Source: Reticulitermes speratus (Eukaryota > Arthropoda > Insecta > Blattodea > Rhinotermitidae). Taken from it: a stretch of 64,000 nucleotides of DNA. This document shows positions 46,829-58,700 of the stretch, in pieces. Position numbers and translations under genes: made by a program. The notes beneath the pieces are model-generated. The model saw only the letters and a program-made list of their open reading frames with translations. It was not told the DNA's origin and ran no database searches. Where the stretch lies: assembly GCA_021186555.1 (NCBI GenBank), contig JAJKFL010000005.1:19594635-19658634 (forward strand). Direction: 5' to 3'. Numbering within the stretch: the stretch's first letter is position 1; the number at the start of each line of letters is the position of its first letter.

Positions 46829-49800
46829 GGATCGGAACTAAGTTTATAGTTATAGGCGGGTATCACAAACAGCTAATTCCTTGAAAGTCTTCTTAACCAT
46901 TAATTGGTGCTAGATACCTTGACCGAAGTAATAAATGTACGAAGTTTTTTATGATTCTGTATAAGCCTGGCTAGAAAGCTGAAACAGTGCAGGCCTGTGT
47001 GATTGTACGTGCAAACATGTTTCCAGCCTCATGATTAGTAAACCACGTATATTTCAGTAGTCCAGTCGCTGACTAGCTCCACCAAAAATAAATTTGCGTA
47101 AGGCGTGAATAACTACAAAGCCGATGAGGAAATATTTCACAAAGAACGCACTTGTGAAGGCTACGGTTTATTCAGTTTTTAAACCCTTGACAATTGAAAT
47201 GATTCTGCGTAAACGAGGACTGTGAGAATTGAATAGTGGGAGTAAAATTGAAGAATAAGTCTTTTGGGATATAGTGCCATGTTAATCGGTAAATAATTCG
47301 AAGTTTCGGAAGAACTGGTTGCCTCCACTTTCGACTGACACAGCTTCATATCACAGAAGGTTGAAGCTTTACCAACACCACTGTGACAACATAAAATCTA
47401 TTCCTTCTTGTATGATAGCACATACTTTGTCACAGAATAATGTATGACAAGATGATTATCGTGTTGCTTACAAATCTGTACATGACAAAATTTTCGTAGG
47501 TTCACAAATAAAATGATCAAACTCCAGAATGGAAACTGTGTTTCTATTCTTATTTCTTCATGCGGAATATCTTCTATCAAATCCGCAGAGAGTAGAGGAA
47601 AATAATAAGATGTTCTCTGATGGTCGTCTCTTTTGATACATTCGTAATCCCGAGATTTGTCTGGATGAACTTAAAATTACGAGGAGAAATCTTGTACTGC
47701 CTCAGTCTCTTGTTAAACGACTCCTGCCTTTCTGTGAAATAGATTTACTCATGAATATATATATATAGTGTATATAAAAGCACTCGTTTTAGTGAGTAAT
47801 TTTCATGAAGTCTCACATAAAGTCACAGAATTTCGGAGTCCCTGTGCCAGACTTTCTCTGTTTCTAAGGCTTTTTGTATAAAATATGCAAGGACGTTTGT
47901 TCTCCTCTTAAGTCATATACACTGTGAACGTACAGGGTATAACGTCCGAGAGCATGTAAGTGTGATTATCTGAATGTTATAATTGCGAGACCATTGGCAC
48001 CAGCGTTTTGCAAATAAAGGAACAATGTAGGAATGTGCGTGGTAGTATAATGAAACTAAGAGACGCCTTCGGATCTCTTCACCCTAGACACTTCTCAGAT
48101 GGCCTTACCATGTATCCTCTGTAGTCATACTAATTGTGATTTTTCGCAGTTCTTTACATATCGATTATTGCCGTCCATCGATTGCTATCAACGGATGGCA
48201 GTAATAGCTGTGCTAATAACAAAGGTAGCCATAAATATAACTAGGTCTTAAAGTCAAATACCTGCTATTTTTATTCGATTTAACAAAACGTGAATTTTCT
48301 AGACAGGATTTAGTAAAGAGAAACAGCACCACATTTGACGAAAACCTCTTCAGTGGGAGTCGACCTCTTCCACGGGGACGCACCAACAGATTTTCAGACA
48401 GAGGTGGCGAAGTTAATTGGCGTTTTCTTGCACAATTGCAACGAAGCTTCAGTTACTGAAGTTGTGACTAACCCTTAAAAGACGCTGATTTATAGTTAAA
48501 GATGCATTCGTTCCACGCAGTAAATACACACCGTCTCGGTGATAAACACCAATCAGTCAATAACCTATGGGAAAACAGTCACTGTCCGTACTGAGAAATA
48601 TGCACAACAAATAAATGCACTGTGTGGGCAGAACGTAATGTTAAAACTTGTGGTATATAAAGTAACCACTGGACTTTAAAAAGTTAGTGCTTAATTTATT
48701 GAAACTCTAGTACTCGCAAGTTATGAAATTTTTTTTTTTCAAAACACTCGTTCTAAATTTCGTCAATTTCGGCTTGCATTCGGAGTGTTTATGCAGTAAA
48801 CACAACACACGACACCGCAGTCCGATAATTGTCACTCCCACTGAGTGCTCTGATGATAACCAGCTGTGAAAATCCACCTGAGTTTATCCATACCGAATGC
48901 GAATTTTCGTGGTTTTCCGTGTCCTCACTCAAAGGCTGTGATTTACCTTCCAGTGTGGTACGACTGCTTCCTTCCTCATCCCTTCGACTGGCCATTCACA
49001 ATAATTCTACCATTCGGCAACCCATGTAGTTTTAGATTTAGTTCCGTTTATGAGATTAACCTATCCTGTTTCTTCGATTGTTAAATTATAGAGAAACTAC
49101 ACATGCTACGGTAAATCCGACAACCCAAAACAAATTGCTCGTACTGCAGCTGTACCTAAACTAGATAGACGGCCTCCTCAGAGGCCCACGGCTATGGCTT
49201 ACCCATCCCTGAACACGAAGCATCAGTGTATGTTTTGCCGAGCAAAATTTGAATATTCAGGCGGCCCGCAGGCGGTCTCACTCTGTCGTACAGATAACCT
49301 CGACTCTTGAACTGCGCCATGTTACTGTAGCACTATGCTCATGACGTTGTTTTCGCATGACGAATGGCCATATTATCGTCATTGCCAGAGAGGGCGAGCT
49401 CCTTATTCGAGACAATTTATTGGGTCATCAAGAGGCTTTGGGGCTTGTAGTGCTCGCCATTGTCGATGGACTGCAACGTCTCTCTGATCCCGTGTATTCG
49501 TATGAGTGAAGATAGAAGCAGAAACGTTGTTGTGCGTGTAAACGTTAATTATATCAGTTCGTTTTATCAGTGAGAGATTAATTTTACGAATATTGAACTG
49601 TTACTGTCGGCAAAAAGTAACTTCTAACAATAAGTATACAAGTTACCTTTCTGATGGGCGGATCCCAGATCCAGTAGTTTTTCCAAATGTTTATAATATT
49701 CACAGTTTCTGAAGTTCGTTATGAACTGAAATTTTCCAGAGACGTTTTATTTATAGCTGCAGAAGAAGAAGAGAAAGAAGAAGTACAGAACGTCTACAAA

Positions 49801-51106
49801 TTAGTGTTAAATAGGCCTATTTGTTAGGCAAAGTTATTGCCTGTTTTTCTTCATTGTTAGTGTAAAAGTTACGTTTCACAATACACAATGGACCTGCATG
49901 AGAATTAGGCAAATATGGGAAAGTGTGAGAAAGTTCGCATATGTCGATACTACGTGGCTGTTAATACCAACAAAGCCGCTTGCACATATGCATTATAATA
50001 CACGTAAAATCGCTAATGACAGAATTTTCAAATATGGTTTTTTCTGCTCTCTTTTAACCACTATATAACTAAAAATAGATTAAAACATCGAGAGTTTATA
50101 TACTCGGAAAATTCGCCTCCTGTTGAAATGTCACACGGCTCTCTTGCAGAGATAACACTCTCTCAGTAAAACTGGGAAGAAAAGTTGTTCACTTGTAGCT
50201 AGCTGTTCTTCTGGGACTGAACTCCGGCCGGCTGTGAGAAGGATGAGTTATAAAGGCAAATACGATAAAGAGGATCTAACCGTCATTCCACCGTGGACAG
50301 TACTAAATGAAGAGAGAGCGTTCACATAATGTGGATTTTGTACTTCATAATTAATTTGATTGTTGGCTCTCTGTTCTCTGGAGAATAACAGAAGGCATCT
50401 CAGAGAAATAAAGAGGGGAACAAGCCATGTGCCACACAGCTAGGCAAGGAAATGCAATTCCGAACCACAGGGGACATCGCTTCAAGCGTATTCATTTTTC
50501 GTCATTATTTTGTGTTTAGGCGGTCATAGAGGACAAAGTAGTTTGCCAGTGACATGAGAGTTATCTTAGATCTGAATAAAGCAGTCATGGCTTTGTTTGT
50601 GGCATTTAATAAAACGTCTAAGGAAACTAGATTAAACGCCAGTGATTCGAATCTCTATGGGTAATTTCATACGTATGTTTACAGATACAGAATAGTTCAA
50701 GTCTCTCAGCTGCAGGGGGGTTAAATTCGTTTTTCGCATGCAACAATTCCAAGTGCAACCTTCTTAATTGCGTAGTTTAAATGTCTATACTCTCTACTTC
50801 TACATCTTCTCTTCACATCCTTCGCTGTCTCATTCCCTCTTACCCTTTGATCCCTCGGCTTCGTGAGAGCACAACATGCTTTACTAAAATTTTCGAAAAG
50901 GTTGTATTTATCAACTAGGTCGTTGACCTTATTTTCTTATTTGCTTGTAGCATTAAAATCCCTTTTAATCTACATGATTTCTCTAGACGACTCAATTTTA
51001 ACCCGCTGGTCGTGGTTTGTCGACTCTTACATGTACATATGAAGGGTTTGGAAATGCATAAACTGCAGGATTTAACTGCGATTATCAGATATTCAGTTTT
51101 ATACTA
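46829..51106. other. No gene seen; hairpin motif at 47303-47333
   Basis: Long AT-rich stretch. GTTTCGGAAGAACTGG..GCCTCC at 47303 belongs to the recurring motif. A (TA)n-like run is at about 47755. A GC-richer patch at 49160-49480 matches nothing I know. Frames near 48789-49084 overlap on both strands and are not recognised. Confidence 0.35.
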
Positions 51107-51132
51107 TGTGTGTGTGTGTGTGTGTGTGTGTG
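51107..51132. repeat. (TG)n microsatellite
   Basis: Thirteen uninterrupted TG units. Confidence 0.97.
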
Positions 51133-51889
51133 GTCTTACAGACCTGCACTAAATACCAATTTTGCACATCACAAGCGGAACACAAAAAAGCAAGTCACTT
51201 AAGGCCATCCTGTAAAAACATTTAAGAGTAGGCTAAAATTTGTTGTGCGGATGTGAAACATAAGTTACGAGAATGACGAGAAGGTAATAATTTATACGTG
51301 TAAAATGCCAGAGATCGCTACTGGGAATAGCTTTGAGAGGCTGACTGAATTAAATAGGGAACATAAGCAGGTTTCAGACGTGGTTGACGACATAAGAATT
51401 GCAAATTGGAAAGACGGCAATAATAGTAATAATAATATGAATAATGAATGGTAAATATAATATTAGATGGTAAATATCAGTAAATCTTTTGAAGGAAATT
51501 GTTAGGACAATATCCGGTCTAGATTGCTGTACAATAAGTATGCTTATCAATAAAAGCAAATGCCACATTTCCATCCTGCCACTCAATTACATGAAGCGTT
51601 GTTGAACGTCACATTCAGCAGAACTCTGCATCTGAGTTTCTCGGGAATCGTAATTAAAAATCCCCAGTACTAGGCTCGTAATTTTGTATCGGCCGTGCAT
51701 TGTCAGTTGTATTTAGATAACTGAAATAACAGAATAAGCTTTTTGATATTGTGTAATTATACTAGTCTTCAGAGCTATTCATTTCTAACTAATGTCGTCT
51801 TACGAATCACTATACGTTCTCCTCCATATCAGGCATTACGAAAAATAAGCAGGCTTATCTGAATAGCATGGTATCAGGATGTACACGTG
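51133..51889. other. No gene seen
   Basis: AT-rich DNA leading into the LINE relic. Confidence 0.4.
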
Positions 51890-52448
51890 AAGCCAAATCT
51901 TGGATTTCCATGGCAAAAGCGGTATCCAACATGTAGCAACTTTTTATCAGCAAAATTGCACGTAATCTTAAGGAAGAAACTAGTGAAATGCTACATTTGG
52001 AGCATAGCTTTGTATGGTGCTGAAACACTGACACTCGGAAAGTAGAGCAGAAATATCTTGAACGTTTTAAATGTGGTGCTGAAGAATGAGATTAGTTGGA
52101 CCGGTCTTGTGAAAAATGGAGAAGTATTACTTAGAGTAAAGAGGGACGTGAACATCCTAAATACAATAAAAGGAAGAAGGGAAGGACGGAAGGCTAACTG
52201 GATTGGTCACATATTGCGTAGCAACTGCCTTATAAAACACCTTATTCAAGGAAAGATAGAACGGACAAGAAGACAAGGAAGAAGACATCAGCAGCTCCTG
52301 AATGGCCTTAAGGAAAAGAGGAGATACTGGAATTTGAAGAAGATAGCACTAGATCGAAAAAGCCGGAGAACTGGCTTTGGAAGTGGCTATGGACTTGTCG
52401 TAAGAGAGACTACAACGTACATGAAGTCAGTCTTAACCCTTTGAGACT
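51890..52448 (+). pseudogene. LINE reverse-transcriptase 3' end, type 1, longer copy
   Basis: Readable plus-strand blocks in changing frames: CTREAKSWISMAKA, then LRKKLVKCYIWSIALYGAET, a stop, ISWTGLVKNGEVLLRVKRD, KANWIGHILRSNCLIKHLIQ, RRQGRRHQQLLNGLKEKRRYWNLKKIALDRKSRRTGFGSGYG and LVVRET. The order matches LINE polyprotein tails (C.REIK.RIAMAK, LR..LVKCYIWSIALYGAETWTL, ISWTDHVRNEEVL, KANWIGHILRRNCLLKH, RRGRRRKQLLDDLKEKRGYW, FGRGYGPVVRQT). At least two frameshifts and one stop (near 52045) make it inactive. It shares the same tail as the shorter relic at 16278. The last 128 codons are one open frame (52058-52444). Confidence 0.88.
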
Positions 52449-52479
52449 CAGAGCGCAAAGTTATGCTGCTGAGGACACT

Positions 52480-52640
52480 GTAGGAGGAGGATGAGGAGGA
52501 GGAGTCGAAAGGTTGAAAGGGCAAGGATAAAGGAGTAAAACGGAGGAAAGAATGTAAATGAAGGGAGGGTGGAAGAAGGTAGAGACAAGAAGAGTGAAGG
52601 GATGAAAAGAGGAAGAATAAGATAGCAGAAATATTATTGT
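52480..52640. repeat. Purine-rich (A/G) tract
   Basis: About 160 bp almost free of C and poor in T on the plus strand, starting as GGAGGATGAGGAGGAGGAG and passing into AAGAGGAAGAATAAGA-type sequence. It lies just after the LINE relic. Confidence 0.85.
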
Positions 52641-53298
52641 TGCTACCTGTACCTGTAGTGTTCAGAAAACCACCAATTCAGTGACTTCGTCCTGATGATT
52701 CTGTTCTGAAAGAATAAACGATTGGTTCATAACGTATGGGATGAGCTTAAGATTATCTGTGTGTGCCTTTGTCACGTGTTATAAAGTGGATTTCAAAAGT
52801 GGATATCAGAAAGAAAGACGAAGTACCTCATGGAATTGGATCTACCGGACCGGCTCAAGACGTGCTAGAATCGAAAAACGATTCTCCGGGGTTTCTGCGT
52901 TATCATAGGGTGCCCAAGGGGGCGAACTATCCTACTTCCTCTAGATTTTCTTTATCATATGTCCTGCTCCCCTCTCTCTCCCTTTCTTGCTTGAATTTCT
53001 GCTGGTATTAGCTGCAAACTTATCGAATGCAGCCATGCGGACCATTCTCCCTTAAAGAGAAGAGAACTGAAGTGCCTGGCAGGCTTACGTGTGTACAGCC
53101 CATATCAGTTTCCTCGTCTTCTTTTCCGAACTATTCAACATAAAGTGAAATAAGTCACTGTCTTCATTAGTATTGCACTAGTTTTAAACACTGAATGTTG
53201 GAAGTATTTTGATATTTACATCGCCGATATTTCTGGTAAATTCGAAGAAACGCAGAATTATATAAATTCTAAAAGGTTCTGACGATGGTATGTAACAT
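52641..53298. other. No gene seen
   Basis: Mixed composition. The 82-codon frame at 52763 is not recognised. Confidence 0.4.
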
Positions 53299-53589
53299 TG
53301 AGAACTAATTTGTTTCTGGACTTTGTCCATCGTCCGTAAATCTAAAATCACGACGTTTCGGAAGCTGGATCTGCTTCCGTCCTCAGGAGAAGGGGGAGGG
53401 AGACACCTACTCAGTTGTGTCCCTTAGACCGAGCTAACTAGTGATTGAGGTTAGCTCTATCTAAGGGACCCAACAGAGTAGTTGTCTCCCTCCCCCTTCA
53501 CCTGAGGACGGAAGCAAATCCAGCTTCCGAAGCGTCGTGATTTTAGATTTTCGGACGATGGACAAAGTCCAGAAACCAATTAGTTCTCA
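53299..53589. mobile_element. Foldback element, 140-bp arms with 11-bp loop
   Basis: 53299-53438 and 53450-53589 are inverted repeats of equal length with about ten mismatches by eye. Outer ends are TGAGAACTAATT and AATTAGTTCTCA. Inside each arm lies a smaller hairpin (CTGAGGACGGAAGC, spacer, GCTTCCGAA) of the recurring motif type. No ORF. It looks like a non-autonomous palindromic element. No clear target duplication next to the ends. Confidence 0.92.
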
Positions 53590-55529
53590 AGGAGAATAAA
53601 ACTTGCTCCACTTCATTGTGATTTTTCACACTTCACATTCTTGGTCTAATTGTTCGTCTATTATACATGAAACCCTATCGTTACAGAGTTTATGACGGTA
53701 GATATCGAATTGTTTAGATTATATGATTTATTTTTATGCTCAGTTTTCGAGATTTGAGGTTCTTAGGAGGTCAAATATAAACACGACTGTTCCTGAAGTT
53801 TGAAACCGTGTTTGAATATCGAGGCAGCAGATTTCTGTAGAACTTCACCATACACATGTAAAATTACGTAGCATCACATTCCGGAAATCATTACTCTTAA
53901 TATCATTTTAGGATTATGCGAAATGTGTGTAAAATTTCACGTGTTAACCAATACGTAGATGCGAAATATAAAACCAAGTATGGTAGTGAAATTGATAAGA
54001 GAACTGTGCTCTGGACGACAGCGAGTTACACTGAATTTACTTGTTTGTTATACTCCCAGTACTGTAATGCGCTGCAGGGATCTGACTTTATAAAGACGTT
54101 CTAATTTTCGGAGCTTGCCTTTACTGCTCTGGATGGGCTTTCGGGATTAGGTTGAGCAGAGGAACCAAGAAGTGGAATTGTGTCCAATGTACCTTATACT
54201 TGGTGTGGATCGAGTCTTCACTTGAATAGACCGGATAGCTTACAGATAAAATACATATGAAATGAGTTTAAATTATATATGGATGTGGTCATATTAAGAC
54301 CACGGAGAAGAAATCCGTGGAGAGTGCGGGTAACGTACTCGAGGCTTCCCCCTTTCCGTACAATTTTTGTGTTATTCTCCACCCTTTTTCCTTCTACGTC
54401 ATCCAGTCCAATGCACTTGCCATTAACGGAGGTTATACGTAGTCACCACGACATTCCTCTAAATTGAATGTCTAGACGAGTGGAGGGGAATGTACGGAAT
54501 TACAGTGGAGAGGAAAACATATTAGCACGAGAGGTTTGAGGTGAGGGTCAATCCGTGGGACAACGTCGCTTAGCATCGGCATATTAACCTTTTAAAGCCC
54601 AGCTGTTACTTTCTGTACCGTCAGGTGTAACAATAAAAAATTCTACATTTTGCCCACAGCTTGCACTTATGTGTTGTGTATGTATCTCAGAAATAACAGC
54701 GACTTTTGTTATATACAGCGTTAGGTTATTGGTTTTCATAACGTAGTGAGAGAGTGTTTACTGCGCGGTACGAAATGTGTCTTTAAATAAAACAGATTAG
54801 ATTTCGTCCTTAAAGGGTTAATAGCAGAATATCTGACATTAAAAACAAGCGATATAAAGTACATTTATCAGCAGTTTATTTAAACGCTATATAATTAGGT
54901 TTGTTACTAAACTGCATTTCTTGTTAAAATCCAATACCGATTTTGAAAATCCAGTATTCAGATTCAAATAGGTTCTTACGATAAGTAAAATAAATACTGC
55001 AGATAAACTGAATAAACTGAAAACTCCCGAAACATGGAGTAGAATCTTTAATTAAATTTGTAACGAAGCCGCAATACGTCATATTTACGTGTGTACACTA
55101 CATTTCGGAATCAGTCGGCTTTGTTTACTGAGCCACACACACACAAAGCAATCACGCAGACGTTTTTGATAATCAAGATAGTAGGAATTATCCACTTCAG
55201 GTTTGTTTCCCGTGGTAAATGATACGGACATTTTACCTTAAGCGGCTAATACTAGAAGGCTGTACTGTCTGCCAGAAGTCCGTGGATAGTTACGTGTTTG
55301 TTAATGCAGGAGTTGCAGGTAGCTGTGCAGAGCATTGCCAGAGCAGTGTACAGCTGTTCTTCACCAAATGTGCTTTCTCGTAACAGACTGACAAGAGAAG
55401 CAACATAGCTTTATAACAACTGCTGAGATTGGATTTGTCCGAAAGAAATGTAGGACGATAATAAGCTGTTTAAATATTTATTCCCTTTTTCTTACCTTTT
55501 TTTCGTTTATTTTTTAAATTAAAAAGAAG
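53590..55529. other. No gene seen
   Basis: AT-rich, with chance ORFs only. Confidence 0.4.
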
Positions 55530-55700
55530 TTGGAGGATCCGACTGTGGCATATTTGAAGGTACCCTTCCAGAATTTGCATGAAAGTGCCGAGAACAATGA
55601 AAAATATCAGTTGTCAAGGCAGGCTGTCTCCTGGCCGGCAGTTCAGTCGCGACCACCTGGATACGAACAGGGAGTGATAAACTTTATGTTCAATCCCATA
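55530..55700. repeat. Probable dispersed repeat carrying a decayed B-box-like segment
   Basis: The peptide of the frame here (VPFQNLHESAENNEKYQLS..PPGYEQGVIN) resembles the repeat-derived peptide type LSQ.LPGGTEENHEK....FEPGTSRIRS that I recall from many insect sequences. The DNA has CACCTGGATACGAACAGGGAGTG. I read this as an old repeat, not a gene. Only one copy is seen in the window. Confidence 0.4.
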
Positions 55701-58700
55701 AGCTGGAGGTCAGTAAGAAGAAGGAGAAGACGAAGAATAAGACCGACAAATATTTTGTCGGATCCATACTTTTATAATTCCTGAAATTATCATTATTTCG
55801 TATTAGGCTCCAGGGTTTAACGACAGTGACTGTGAAAAGTAATGTATTATCTGGTGTGACCCTGTGTGATCTCGTAGTTATCGATGTTTCGGAGTAACAT
55901 GCTGCTGTTTTTCTTCGGGGTGCTCTTCAATCCAGAAGCTGGAAGCAGCACGCTACTAAGAAACGGCACTAAACTTCTACCAGAATGAAAAGTGTCCCTT
56001 TCGAGAAGGCAATGCTCCTCGTCACCGCTCAATGTCATAGGCCTACTTGACTCACAATATTGGTCTTACTGAGGTATAACACTGATTGTTGTTAACACAT
56101 TTTCCTTCCTCAACGGGAACGAAGTTGGGAAGCTTACTCACAGGATAACCATTTTGGCTCGTTAGTGTCCACTACAGAAGCGGTTCTACGAATAATTGTA
56201 ATTCCCCAGTATTTTGTCGACGGTGTTGCAATTGATGGAACACGCGCCTCTGATAAGTGCATGTTGTGGGATACATTGTCTCTGCAGTTTGTTTGCCAGA
56301 AGCCCGTTGATAATGTGGCGGCATCGAATCCGTGCAGTTTAAGACATGCAGAAACTTGATTCTGTAATAAGGTTCTGCTAACAACACGTGTGTAACAGGT
56401 TCTCGATATGGGCCGGTTTGTTTCCTTTAATTAGTCAGGAAGTTTATCAGAAATTGCTTTCCAGGTAGTAAGAGTATTATCCTAGCCGTTATAAAATTGA
56501 TGTTTTGAAAAGAATAAGAAATGTGAATAGAGCTGGTAAAAGATATATCGCTTGCTTTTGTGGCAGAGTTGTGACGAACTGACACATGCTCTCCGAATTC
56601 ATGGAGAGACACAACAGTTTTATGTCTATTTTGAACGTAGCCCGGAAACGAATTTTTCCTTTACAGTTCACCTGAATATACTTTCCATGAAAACAGGCAT
56701 ACACTCCCCTTTGCATATATAGAGCATATCTATCTTGCGGTTGGGTGTATGAGAAAGAAAGGGAAGGGACTCTTCTTGTGAAGTGAAACTTTCTTATATC
56801 TCTGAGCAATGCGAGCGACCTGCTGAAGAATATCTGGACTCCGCTACGAAGCCCTCAAATTTGAGAGTACCCAGGCGTAGCCTCTTCTTACCCATTCAAA
56901 ATATATTCCAAGAGAGGAGGTGAAAAAGCTATTCTTCTCTCCTTCGTATCTCAGATACGATTTCATTCGTTTATACATTCGATTTCTCTTCACGATCCCC
57001 GTTTTCTTCCCTCATATATTTACAGTAGTAATTACAGTCGTTAACTGCGATGTTTGTATAGATCTTCGATGCATACTCTTCGCGGTTCTCTCCCTTATTT
57101 TACCATATAACTCAGAATACACACGCTTTTTTTTACAACGAAATTCTTGAGAATCTGTGTCTTCGCATTTTATAGGAATTCAGCTCGCTGTAAGCACAAT
57201 TTTATTGCTCGGTTTCTTGCATTGTGTATCCATAGTTACCATACTCAAGTCTCCCAAAAGTTGGAAAGTTTCTTGTAGAACGCACACAATAATCTAATCC
57301 ACGTAACTTTCAAACGACTTGCCTTATATTTAACTAAACATTAAACTTTACATTAATATACATGTTCTTGTTTACCGTCTTTTTAACGTAGCGTCTAAGC
57401 ATTCGTATGTTTATATACACAGCGAAATTTATTAAATTACAGAATTATGCCACTTGCTTAACCTTATGTGATAAACATTTTGACTTTGAGCAAATTTATT
57501 AAATGTCATAACAACGTGACCATAATTGTATTCGTGAAATTTCAACAAAGACTTTTTAACTTATGTTCTTAGTTTGGAAACAATCATTTTACTTACCTAT
57601 TTTAACATTTATGAATGTTTCAAATCAAAATATTGCCATGTACTGTTTATAGGAAAAACTAAATTAAATTTGTCCATAAACTTTGCTTTAGGAAATATTT
57701 TAATTAAATTTTTAAACATGTAATATGTCAATATGTAGAGCACGTTCGGGTCATATGTACCCTGCGGCTAATATGAACGCTATACGTATTTCCACTGTAT
57801 AGTGCTGCAGTGTGTCGGAGGTCTTTGTGTTCCGTTCCACGTGTTTACCTCGATGCGTACAACGACAGTTTGTTGAGTTGTGACTAGGAAGGTCCTGTAC
57901 TTTGTGTTTCTTTTAAATCACCTAATGCAAAACTTGTTGCATGGAAATAAGCACTGGTCATTCTGCTCAGAAATCTTACGTTCATGTACTGTTATATGAG
58001 TATCAATAATAGTAGATACTGGAATTCAGAAATGTAACAAGCTGTGTTTCTATGGTATAAACATTGCAGCCATGCAGGGAGGAAAATTAAAATCCAGCCT
58101 CTGCTTGTGGACCGTAAGCATAGGCTTGGTGCACGTGACGCGCCCAATTGTTGTCGTCTTTTAAACTCACTCATGTTTTTTTGTGTCTTCGGTGTTTCAG
58201 CTTTACAAAGTAAGTTAGGATCCCAGATATAAGCGATTGGCTTTTGCAGTGTCAAAGAAGAGCGAATGTGATGGCCTGGGTCCACTATACGAAACCACTA
58301 AGGCTAAAATGGAGGTTTCAGTAGACCTTTGTGGGTATGTGTAGGTGACTGATATTCCCCAATGACTTAGAAACAATTTACAATTATTCCTGAAGCTTGT
58401 TTTGGTAGTCATAGCACTGAAGGTTACCTTACTTTTATATTTATTAATTCCCTACCGTCAGTAATGACAACATGGCGTCCGTTCTAACTTCGGAGATACG
58501 AGCGACACTGCCAACTCTTAAAGTACGTTTGTATAGTAATAATTTCGAAATGGGTAAAGAAATTTCGGATTCAATAAAAGGAGGGTTATATCGCTGTTTA
58601 CTTGTTTGCGTAAAGTACAGTAAAAGCATGAAGACATACACGAAATTCACTTTTAACTTTCTGTTTGATGGACAACGTAATAAATAATTGCAGTTGTGAA

